In this document: piece by piece, positions 18,507 through 25,845 of the stretch
Layout: every line of letters starts with the position of its first letter
Numbering within the stretch: the stretch's first letter is position 1
Made by a program: the position numbers and the translations under genes
Notes under the pieces: model-generated
What the model saw: only the letters and a program-made list of their open reading frames with translations
Database searches by the model: none
Told to the model about the DNA's origin: nothing
Origin: Campylobacter concisus
GTDB taxonomy: Bacteria > Campylobacterota > Campylobacteria > Campylobacterales > Campylobacteraceae
Assembly (NCBI RefSeq): GCF_015679985.1
Contig: NZ_CP049239.1
Coordinates: 930,001 to 994,000 of the forward strand
Reading direction: 5' to 3'
Length of the DNA: 64,000 nucleotides

Positions 18507-18543
18507 ATAAACTTTAATAAAAAAGTATTTTATTAAAGTTTAT
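18507..18543. terminator. Perfect 16-bp hairpin between convergent genes
   Basis: The stem ATAAACTTTAATAAAA with its exact complement and a 5-base loop (AAGTA) lies between the AsmA-like gene (ends 18437) and the broken gene read leftward (ends 18562). It is placed to stop transcription from both sides. It contains few G-C pairs, so its strength is uncertain. Confidence 0.65.
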
Positions 18544-18561
18544 TTGGTGCTTTAGATAACG

Positions 18562-19394
18562 TTATTTTAATCTTTTTGATAAAAATTTAATGATTTGAAA
18601 TTTCTCATTTGAAAGTTTTTTTGTAATTATTACTGTTAAATCATAATCTTTTAAAACAAAGAAAACTGTATAAGTATCATTATTTTGCATATACCAAACC
18701 CAAAATTGGCTATTAAAACCATAATAAGGAAGCTTATCATTAAACATTATTCCGCCTAATTCATTTAATGCAAGTTTGCTTCCTTGAAAATCTATAAAAT
18801 CATAATTTTTTTCAAGTTGCGCAGGGCTAAAAAACTTGGGATCAAATATTCTGCCTATGATATTCTTGCGAAATATAAATTCTGGTTGATTATTGCTATC
18901 TTTTACAATTTGATTAAATTCTTTTGTTTTTAAAAAAATAAAAGGACAAAAAATAAAAATTAAAATAAGAAAGAATATAGCTTGATGCTTTTGAGTATCA
19001 TTGAACAAATCAAAAATTTTTTCATGAAAAACAAATATAACGACAATAATCATAATAGCAATAATCGTATCTCTGTTTAATTCAGTACTCAAAAAAATCA
19101 AACAGCAAATGCTAAAAAACAAGATAACAAAAAATTTAATACGGATTTATTTCCAAGCGTGTATATTAGAAGGAAAAAGCCTGATATTATTACACTAATA
19201 TACATTAATTGATTAAAAGACAAAAAATATTTTACATCACATATATCAAAACCAAAATTGATGATCTCAATAATATCTCTTATAATAAGGTAAATAAATA
19301 AAAAAGCAAAAAAAGATGAAATATTTTTAAAAGACTCTGTAATATTTTTTAAAAATTCAATATTTATACGGCCTCTATTATAAAAACAAAAATC
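18562..19394 (-). pseudogene. Frameshifted membrane protein gene, unknown function
   Basis: Two overlapping open frames read leftward as one broken protein. The upstream frame (open from 19394, stop at 19098-19100) encodes hydrophobic segments such as SSFFAFLFIYLIIRDII and NQLMYISVIISGFFLLIY. The downstream frame (usable from TTG 19122 to 18562, 186 residues) continues with FSICCLIFLST, TIIAIMIIVVIFVF and FFLILIFIFCPFIFL, then a soluble domain of about 115 residues. A one-base change in either of two six-base T runs (coding strand, at 19114-19119 and 19129-19134) would join them. No ATG with a good binding site starts the upstream frame; the first in-frame ATG is at 19205. It lies 10 bases after hypA. 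I do not recognise a family. Confidence 0.6.
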
Positions 19395-19404
19395 TCATAA
19401 AAAT

Positions 19405-19746
19405 TTACTTCATCTCAAGGCGCATCAGATACATATCCTCGCCGTCAGTTACCTTTAAATTTTGGCTCTTGCACTTTGGACAGGTGAAGTCATTTTCGCT
19501 AAGCTCACCGCCAAATCCGCAATCCAAACACTCTACAACAATGCCTTGTAAATTTATGACAAGCTCAGCGTTTTCACAGATCGTACCAGTCTTATAAACG
19601 TCAAATGCACTCTGCAAATAATGAGGCTCCACTCCGCTTAAACGGCCAACCTTTATCTCGATCTTGCTTATCTCTTTTGTGTTTTCTTTGGCGGCATTTT
19701 TCTCGCAAAGGCTAACTAAATTTTGAACGATACTAAGCTCGTGCAT
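19405..19746 (-). CDS. hypA: Hydrogenase nickel incorporation protein HypA
   Basis: Nickel chaperone of 113 residues that delivers Ni to the hydrogenase large subunit, working with HypB. The N-terminal Met-His-Glu (MHELSIVQNLV) gives the nickel-binding histidine, and the zinc site is CLDCGFGG ... CPKC. The start overlaps the hypE stop (TAATG). Last intact gene of hypBCDEA. Confidence 0.95.
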   Translation of the reverse strand: MHELSIVQNLVSLCEKNAAKENTKEISKIEIKVGRLSGVEPHYLQSAFDVYKTGTICENAELVINLQGIVVECLDCGFGGELSENDFTCPKCKSQNLKVTDGEDMYLMRLEMK

Positions 19747-20738
19747 TAGCAGATCCTTGGTAGTAACTCGCCCTTTGGTGGCTCGAGGAATCTTCTTGAT
19801 TTATAGGCGTTTTCGATGATGACACGCTCGTTTTTTGCTTCCATTACTTCGCCTATTATCATCGCGTTTTGATCAAATTCTCTTAAAATTTTAAGCGCGT
19901 CCTCAGCCTGGCTCTCATCAACTGCCATCACAAAAGTGCCCTCATTTGCAAGTTCATAAGGCTCAAATCCAAATAGCTCACAAATGCCCATCACTTCGTC
20001 TGCGACCTTGATATTTTCTTCAAAGACTAAGATGTCAAATTTGTTAAATTTAGTCCACTCGTTTAGCACTGCGCTTAGTCCGCCCCTGGTCGCATCACGC
20101 ATGGTTTGCGGTTTTATGCCAGAGCTAAGTAGCTTTAAAGCAACCTCTTTTAAGCTCTTGCAGTCACTTTTTAGATCAAGCCCAAGTTCAAATTCTTCTC
20201 TTGCTGCTAGCACCACGCCGCCGTGTCTGCCAACATCTCCAGAGATTAAAATTTTAGCCCCTGCCTTTAAATTTTTAAGCTCCACACCCTCGCAAACTAT
20301 CTCGCCGATGCCTGCTGTGTTTATAAAAATTTTATCGCATTTGCCCTTTGGCACGACCTTCGTATCGCCGCAAACCACGCTTACACCGCTCTCTTTGCAA
20401 GTTTTAGCAAGCGAGCCAAGCACGCGCTCAAGCTCTTCTATACTAAGCCCTTCTTCGATGATGAGAGAGCAGCTTAGGTATTTAGCGCTTGCACCAACCA
20501 TCGCTAGGTCGTTTATCGTGCCGCAAGCCGCGATCTTACCGATGTCGCCACCGTTAAAAAAAATGGGAGTTACCACAAAGCTATCGGAGCTAAAAGCGAT
20601 CTTGCCGTTTAAATTTAATATCGCTGAGTCGTTACTCTGTCTTAAAATTTCGTTATCAAAAATTTTAAATATCGTCTCGTTTATAAGCGAGTTCATCTCC
20701 TCGCCGCCGCCGCCGTGACTTAGCATTATCTTTTTCAT
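19746..20738 (-). CDS. hypE: Hydrogenase maturation protein HypE
   Basis: Dehydrates the carbamoyl group placed on its C-terminal cysteine to a thiocyanate, the source of the iron cyanide ligands in NiFe hydrogenase. The protein (330 residues) starts with LSHGGGGEEMNSLI and ends with the required PRIC, where the last cysteine is the acceptor supplied by HypF. ATP-binding glycine-rich segments are present (CGDTKVVPKGKCDKIF). It is 8 bases after hypD and overlaps hypA by one base. Confidence 0.95.
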   Translation of the reverse strand: MKKIMLSHGGGGEEMNSLINETIFKIFDNEILRQSNDSAILNLNGKIAFSSDSFVVTPIFFNGGDIGKIAACGTINDLAMVGASAKYLSCSLIIEEGLSIEELERVLGSLAKTCKESGVSVVCGDTKVVPKGKCDKIFINTAGIGEIVCEGVELKNLKAGAKILISGDVGRHGGVVLAAREEFELGLDLKSDCKSLKEVALKLLSSGIKPQTMRDATRGGLSAVLNEWTKFNKFDILVFEENIKVADEVMGICELFGFEPYELANEGTFVMAVDESQAEDALKILREFDQNAMIIGEVMEAKNERVIIENAYKSRRFLEPPKGELLPRIC

Positions 20739-20746
20739 TAAATTCC

Positions 20747-21835
20747 TTAACCAACTCTTGCGTATTTAAAATATGCCGCACAAGCGCCCTCGCTTGAGAC
20801 CATGCACGATCCTATCGGATTTTGCGGGTTGCAGACCTTGCCAAAGACTTTGCACTCTGTCGGTTTTGCTAACCCTCTTAAAATTTGCCCACAAATGCAT
20901 GCCTTGCTCTCGCTAGCACTCTCTACACTGCAGTCAAACTGCACTCCGGCGTCAAGGTAGGCAAATTCATCTTTTAGCTTCATGCCACTTTGCGCTATCT
21001 CGCCAAGGCCTCTCCAGACAAAGTCGCACGGCTCAAAGTATTTAGCTATGAGCTCTTTTGCCTTGACGTTGCCCTCTTCTTTAACCGCCCTTGCGTACTC
21101 GTTATAGACTTCATAAGTGCCTGCGTTTTGCTGACGGACTAAATTTAGCACACTTGCCATGATGTCAAGCGGCTCAAAACCGCTAATGGCGATAGGTCTT
21201 TTAAATTCGCTCGCTAACTCTTTGTAAATTTTGCTACCCGTGATGACGCTCACGTGGCTTGGGCCCAAAAATGCGTCTATCCTCACGTTTTCGTCGCTCA
21301 TTATAGCTCTAACTGGAGCTGGGACGGTTACGTGATTTATATGAAAATATAAATTTTTAATGCCCTCTTGCACCACTTTTTCAACTAAATTTGCGCTCAT
21401 CGGAGTCGTCGTCTCAAAGCCAATGGCAAAAAATATGACCTTTTTGTCTGGATTTTGCTTAGCGATATTTAGCGCATCAAGTGGCGTGTAAAGCGCCCTT
21501 ATGTCGTGCCCCTCGCCGCGAAGCTTTTGCAAGCTTGTCTTTGAGCCAGGCACTCTTAGCATATCAGCTAGCGTACAAAAGATCACATTCTCCATGCTAG
21601 CAAGCTTACAGGCTTCGTCTATGCGGCTCTTTGGCATCACACAGACCGGACAGCCTGGGCCATGGACGAAATTTATATGCTCTCCAACTAAGTTTGGCAG
21701 TGCAAATTTCATAATGCTATGCGTGTGACCACCGCAAATTTCCATGATATTTAGGGGCTTTGTGCTCTCTTTTTGTATGAGTTTTGAAAGGGCTAGGATT
21801 AAATTTTTATCGCGAAAGCCATTTATAAGATCCAT
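20747..21835 (-). CDS. hypD: Hydrogenase maturation protein HypD
   Basis: Iron-sulfur scaffold on which the Fe(CN)2CO group is assembled together with HypC. Signature motifs are EICGGHTHSIMK, VHGPGCPVCVMP and GFETTTP, with the cluster-binding cysteines in the C-terminal third (ACICGQI, CKVFGKVCNP, EGACAAYF). ATG 21835 gives 362 residues and a TGATG junction with hypC; a TTG one codon upstream is less likely. Confidence 0.95.
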   Translation of the reverse strand: MDLINGFRDKNLILALSKLIQKESTKPLNIMEICGGHTHSIMKFALPNLVGEHINFVHGPGCPVCVMPKSRIDEACKLASMENVIFCTLADMLRVPGSKTSLQKLRGEGHDIRALYTPLDALNIAKQNPDKKVIFFAIGFETTTPMSANLVEKVVQEGIKNLYFHINHVTVPAPVRAIMSDENVRIDAFLGPSHVSVITGSKIYKELASEFKRPIAISGFEPLDIMASVLNLVRQQNAGTYEVYNEYARAVKEEGNVKAKELIAKYFEPCDFVWRGLGEIAQSGMKLKDEFAYLDAGVQFDCSVESASESKACICGQILRGLAKPTECKVFGKVCNPQNPIGSCMVSSEGACAAYFKYARVG

Positions 21836-22074
21836 CAAATTTTCCCCGCGTCCATATCCTCGGCGATCTTTTGATAGACCTCCAAGCTCTCAAGCGCAAA
21901 CTGCGTATCGATCTTTTGCATAGCGTAACCTACGTGAATTAGCACATATTCGCCAACTTTTACCTCTTCAGAGATGAGATCTAGGCTTACCTTTCTAGTA
22001 ACACCCAAGGTCTCGACAGTAGCAACGTTATTTTCATCTATTTCTATTACTTTTGAAGGGATTGAGAGGCACAT
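21835..22074 (-). CDS. hypC: Hydrogenase assembly chaperone HypC
   Basis: Small chaperone of 79 residues that shuttles the iron centre from HypD to the large subunit. It begins with MCLSIPSKV, where Cys2 is the essential N-terminal cysteine, and contains GEYVLIHVGYAMQKID, the second family motif. It overlaps both hypB (TAATG) and hypD (TGATG), so translation is coupled. Confidence 0.95.
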   Translation of the reverse strand: MCLSIPSKVIEIDENNVATVETLGVTRKVSLDLISEEVKVGEYVLIHVGYAMQKIDTQFALESLEVYQKIAEDMDAGKI

Positions 22075-22886
22075 TATCTTAGCTCTTTTTTAAATTCCAA
22101 ATAACTTATCCATTTATCGATACCTTCGCCTGTTTTGCTATCTATCACAAAGATATCAACCTTTGGATTTAGTTTTCTAGCGTCGTTTTTCACGCGCTCG
22201 ATATCAAAGTCAAAATGCGGTGCAAGCGAAGCTTTTGTGATGAGAAGCACATCAGCAGCCCTAAACATCACTGGATATTTGCTCACCTTGTCATCGCCCT
22301 CTGGCACTGAAAGAAGCACAGCGTTAAAATGTGAGCCAACATCGTAGCTTGCAGGACAGACTAAATTTCCAACATTTTCTATAAAGACTAGATCGAGATC
22401 GTTTAGCGGCAAATGATGAAGCCCTTCATGCACCATAAATGCGTCCAAGTGACAGGTCTGACCTGTGCTTATCTGATGAGCCTTTGCGCCAGCTTTTACT
22501 ATGCGATCAGCATCTTGATTTGTCTCCAAATCGCCCTCAACAACACCTACTTTAAACTTACTAGACTTTATCGTAGCCTCTAAAAGCGTCGTCTTACCAG
22601 CACCTGGGCTACTCATTAAATTTACGCAAAGTATCTTTTTCTCATCAAGATGGGCTCTGTTGTGAGCGGCCTCTTTGTCATTTTCAGAGAGAATTTTCTC
22701 TATCACATCTATGGTTTTGCTCTCGTTTAGCACAGGGTGTGCGTGAGCCTCGTGGCTATGTTCGTGCGCGTCATGAGCGTGATCTGTATGCCCATCATGA
22801 GTGTGCGAGTGCGAGTGAGTAGTACCATCAGCATGAGTGTGAACGTGGGCGTGATTACCCATTGAACAACCGCAATCTTTACACAT
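22074..22886 (-). CDS. hypB: Hydrogenase nickel incorporation GTPase HypB with His-rich region
   Basis: GTPase that loads nickel with HypA. The N-terminus has a CKDCGC metal motif, then a stretch to about residue 51 with 16 histidines, typical of nickel-storing HypB forms. The GTPase part follows: Walker A MSSPGAGKTTLLEA, EGDLETNQDADRI, the metal-site pattern TGQTCHLD and ENVGNLVCP. 270 residues. ATG 22886 has AAGGATG upstream. It is preceded by 170 bases of AT-rich DNA without a gene, so hypBCDEA probably has its own promoter there. Confidence 0.95.
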   Translation of the reverse strand: MCKDCGCSMGNHAHVHTHADGTTHSHSHTHDGHTDHAHDAHEHSHEAHAHPVLNESKTIDVIEKILSENDKEAAHNRAHLDEKKILCVNLMSSPGAGKTTLLEATIKSSKFKVGVVEGDLETNQDADRIVKAGAKAHQISTGQTCHLDAFMVHEGLHHLPLNDLDLVFIENVGNLVCPASYDVGSHFNAVLLSVPEGDDKVSKYPVMFRAADVLLITKASLAPHFDFDIERVKNDARKLNPKVDIFVIDSKTGEGIDKWISYLEFKKELR

Positions 22887-23056
22887 TTTTTCATCCTTTT
22901 TTATTAATTTATGGAGATTTTAACTCTTAAATTTAAAAATAAAATTAAAATTTAGGAGTTTTTGCAAATAGATCAAAATTAATTAATTTATTTAAATTTT
23001 TATTTAAATTTAAAAATATAAATGAAATTTGCAAAAGAATTTTGACTAAATTTACT

Positions 23057-23662
23057 TTACTCTTTTTGCCTAATCTCATCCAACTTATCAAAATTTTCAT
23101 CACCAAGTAGTTTTTTACTATTTTTTTGGGCATTCTTTTGGATTATTAGATCCTTTAGTCTAGCTTTGCCATTATCCATTACCATCAAAACAGCATACGC
23201 TTCAACATCCTCTTCTCTCATTTCATCTTCAGTATTAGCTGCACTATCAGGCGACATATAAAAGTGCTCTATGCCGTATTTTACGAGCGAGTAGCCATCA
23301 TATCTACCAGCTAAAAACACTCCATTCTCTGGCTTGCTTGCACTAAATTTAGCAAAGCCGTAAGTTCCATTAACATCTGGCTTTAAAATAGCATAAACTC
23401 TAGCCCCGTCTCTTACTCTATCATCGTATTGGTCGATATAGCGGTTATACTCATCATTTTCGTCAAAATTTCTTGAATGAAAATTTGAAAATTCATAGTT
23501 TAAATCAACATAGTTTCCACGAAAAAGATCTCTTGGGTCGTAAAGATTTACCCTTACTCTTGCCTCTTGCCCAAAATAAAGTGGCATAAGTGCGTAGCCA
23601 AGCATAATGCCAATAAGCAAAATTTGAAAAACTACAGCTACTATTAATACTTTTATCTTCAT
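23057..23662 (-). CDS. GDYXXLXY domain membrane protein
   Basis: Protein of 201 residues with one N-terminal membrane helix (VLIVAVVFQILLIGIMLGYAL). The family-defining GDYXXLXY motif appears here as GNYVDLNY, after LYDPRDLFR. The rest is predicted to lie outside the cytoplasm. These proteins are commonly encoded next to DUF2157 membrane proteins, and here the two genes overlap by 4 bases. No biochemical role is known to me. It sits in the middle of the hydrogenase maturation region with no obvious link to it. Confidence 0.8.
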   Translation of the reverse strand: MKIKVLIVAVVFQILLIGIMLGYALMPLYFGQEARVRVNLYDPRDLFRGNYVDLNYEFSNFHSRNFDENDEYNRYIDQYDDRVRDGARVYAILKPDVNGTYGFAKFSASKPENGVFLAGRYDGYSLVKYGIEHFYMSPDSAANTEDEMREEDVEAYAVLMVMDNGKARLKDLIIQKNAQKNSKKLLGDENFDKLDEIRQKE

Positions 23663-24918
23663 TTTTTACGTCCTTTTCTAGCGACAACTAGTACTATGAA
23701 AGCAAACACCATAAATAGCGCCGTAGCACCAATATAATCGCCTATGAGTTGGAAATACCTCGCGGCTGCAACCAAAAATATCATACAAAGACCAAGTTTT
23801 AACTCACCCTTTTTGATAAGAACCGCAGCTGTTATGATATTTGCGAGCGAAAAAAATATATTTGCGTAGCCAGGACCGTAGCTAAAGATAAATGGCAACG
23901 ACACGAGCAGTGCCCCAAGCAGCAAACCACTCTTATTTTTTTCTTTAAAAAATAGTGCAAAATAAGCAACACTAAATAGGATAAAGACAAAGCCAAAATT
24001 GCTTTTAAAAAACGACTTCACAAACCAAAGCTCTTCATCTCCAACCTCAAATAAATTTCTTTCTTCAAATAAAAGCAGACAAAGCAACAACACAAAAACG
24101 CCAAAATTTTTACCAAATTCTTTCGTAAATGCGCCAAGCCCTACTCTAAATTTATCTAGTAGCGGCGAAATACTAATAAGTAAAAGTGCATAAGATAGCG
24201 ATACGATCGCAACCATCGGAAGTCCAAACAAAAATCCATAATCAAATATCGCCCTAAAACCACTAATGTAGCCGCAAAATGAAATGATGTATATAAAAAT
24301 ATCTATAAAAAGCACAAAAGCAAGCCATTTTGAGTCGTCTTTGTAAAGCGTATATGCGCCAAGTACTATAAAAATGATAAAGCCAAAACCAAAGTCGCCC
24401 TGATAAGCTATCATAAAAAACCAAACTGTCGCAAAGATAAGGCTTTGGGCTACCAACACACCTTTTTTACTAGCAAAAGAAACCGCAAACGCTCCGATAC
24501 TCCAAAGCAAGATACCGCCACTTGGCTCATCGCTAATGTTATAAATTTGAGCAATAAGAGCAATCGCCGCACCAAAGCAGAAATTTCCAAGAAAAAACAT
24601 CGCCGTTGATAGATTTTCCTTTCCCTTTGCAAGATAGTAAATTCCACCAAAATTTACAAGCCCAAGTACAAACAACACAAGTGCTAAACGTCCTAGTCTT
24701 GGTATCTCTTCCCAGTTTGCACCAACGAGCGTAAAAAAGGCTAGCGCAAAAAAGAGATATGCTACGAGCTTTAGGACAAAACTTATCTTGTCACTATGGG
24801 CATCAGGGTCGATGTCGTATAAATTTGCTATTTTTATAGCGGTCTCTTTATCGACTATGCCGTCACTTTGCCACCGATCCAGCTCTTTTGTTAGAAAAAT
24901 TCTATTTAAAAAGTTCAT
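23659..24918 (-). CDS. DUF2157 multi-pass membrane protein
   Basis: Protein of 419 residues. A soluble start (LDRWQSDGIVDKETAIKI) resembles the DUF2157 N-terminal region, followed by at least ten hydrophobic segments beginning with FVLKLVAYLFFALAFFTLVGANW and ending with ALFMVFAFIVLVVA. Function unknown. It overlaps its GDYXXLXY partner downstream and is separated from the nhaA remnant by 86 bases. Confidence 0.8.
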   Translation of the reverse strand: MNFLNRIFLTKELDRWQSDGIVDKETAIKIANLYDIDPDAHSDKISFVLKLVAYLFFALAFFTLVGANWEEIPRLGRLALVLFVLGLVNFGGIYYLAKGKENLSTAMFFLGNFCFGAAIALIAQIYNISDEPSGGILLWSIGAFAVSFASKKGVLVAQSLIFATVWFFMIAYQGDFGFGFIIFIVLGAYTLYKDDSKWLAFVLFIDIFIYIISFCGYISGFRAIFDYGFLFGLPMVAIVSLSYALLLISISPLLDKFRVGLGAFTKEFGKNFGVFVLLLCLLLFEERNLFEVGDEELWFVKSFFKSNFGFVFILFSVAYFALFFKEKNKSGLLLGALLVSLPFIFSYGPGYANIFFSLANIITAAVLIKKGELKLGLCMIFLVAAARYFQLIGDYIGATALFMVFAFIVLVVARKGRKK

Positions 24919-24964
24919 TATTCACACTCTCTTTTATAAGATATACAAAAACCAAATTTCTAGC

Positions 24965-25002
24965 CAGTGTCTTAAATGCCGTATTTATGTCCATTGACAC
25001 TG
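24965..25002. repeat. Inverted repeat in the 86-base gap after the nhaA remnant
   Basis: CAGTGTC (24965-24971) and GACACTG (24996-25002) are exact complements, with a second short pair AATG/CATT inside. It could be a terminator for the nikR-nhaA transcript or a scar of the deletion that removed most of nhaA. Confidence 0.4.
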
Positions 25003-25004
25003 CC

Positions 25005-25370
25005 TTAAAAAATATAATTGTGATTTAAAATATAAAAAAATACAGAAGCTAAAATGCTGCCGATAATAAAAATTTTTAGCAAGGTAGCTTGGGCCAGGCT
25101 CCTAAGCTTTGCTTTAAAAATTTCTCGCTTAAGTCTAAACCCAAGTAAAAAGAAAAAAACGGCCATCAAACTATCATTTACCAAAAGGATAAGGGGCTTT
25201 TGTATCGGCGATTTACCAAAATTTAGCCTTGTATCGATTTGTAAAAATGAGTTATAAAAACTGCTTAAAAAAACATTTTCAAAGATAAATGTCACTAAAG
25301 CAACAGCGATAAGAAAGATACCACCGCTAGCTTCACCTATAAAAAAATCCCAAAAATTCCTAAAACCCAT
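25005..25370 (-). pseudogene. nhaA: Truncated Na+/H+ antiporter NhaA (N-terminal remnant)
   Basis: Only 121 residues, against nearly 390 in a full NhaA. They align with the NhaA start: FFIGEASGGIFLIAVALV, then NDSLMAVFFFLLGFRLKREI (family form NDALMAVFFLLVGLEVKRE). The sequence stops in the third membrane segment, so the ion-binding aspartates further on are gone and transport is not expected. The ribosome binding site AAGGGTCTTT before ATG 25370 is intact, and the stump lies 16 bases after nikR, so it may still be translated. I see no remaining nhaA sequence downstream. Confidence 0.75.
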
Positions 25371-25386
25371 AAAGACCCTTAAAAAA

Positions 25387-25800
25387 CTAAAACCTAGGAA
25401 TAGCTGCCCTTGTGAGTTTAGAAAATTTTACACCCTTTAAGCCGGCGATCCTTTCAGCAAAGCGTTCAATTTTGCCAGCCTCGCCTCTTATTGAAATCGT
25501 TTCTAAGCAGTTATGATGATCGACATGAACATGGTTTGTGCAGATGATTTTCACATCAGAGCTATGCTCTATATCCATCTTTTTATTCACCAAATCGTTG
25601 TGATGATGCATATAAATGAGCGTCAAAACCCCGATCAACTCCTCACTAGCGTCCTTCCAGCTATCACTTACGATCTTTTCACGGATCAAATCCCTTGTAA
25701 ATTCACTCCTAGAAGCGTAGCCTTGTTCGCTAACTTTTCTATCTAGTTCGTCTAGTAATTGACTAGGCAAAGAAACACTAAAACGTATAACACTATCCAT
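25387..25800 (-). CDS. nikR: Nickel-responsive regulator NikR
   Basis: Ribbon-helix-helix regulator that binds DNA when loaded with nickel. The N-terminal RHH segment is [17 protein letters not shown] ... [10 protein letters not shown], and the C-terminal ACT-like nickel domain has HVHVDHHNC with the His and Cys ligands plus HHH upstream. ATG 25800 is chosen because AAAGGAG precedes it and the protein then starts right before the RHH strand; the frame can be extended to 25839 without support. It sits between hypF and the nhaA remnant, so it probably controls nickel-linked genes here. 137 residues, normal. Confidence 0.93.
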   Translation of the reverse strand: MDSVIRFSVSLPSQLLDELDRKVSEQGYASRSEFTRDLIREKIVSDSWKDASEELIGVLTLIYMHHHNDLVNKKMDIEHSSDVKIICTNHVHVDHHNCLETISIRGEAGKIERFAERIAGLKGVKFSKLTRAAIPRF

Positions 25801-25830
25801 TTTTTGCTCCTTTCTTGTTTGATTACCGTT

Positions 25831-25843
25831 TATAATCATTATA
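25831..25843 (-). promoter_or_regulatory. Palindrome and -10 element upstream of nikR
   Basis: TATAATCATTATA is a perfect 13-bp palindrome centred 36 bases before the nikR ATG, in the 45-base gap after hypF. Read leftward its first half-site is TATAAT, an ideal -10, so nikR may have its own promoter. The symmetry suggests that a repressor, NikR itself or Fur, could cover it. It does not match the spaced Helicobacter NikR operator. Confidence 0.45.
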
Positions 25844-25845
25844 CA

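Noticed and set aside
19984-20718. 244-codon open frame opposite hypE
   Set aside because: Mirror frame of a strongly recognised gene; no motif, no start signal.
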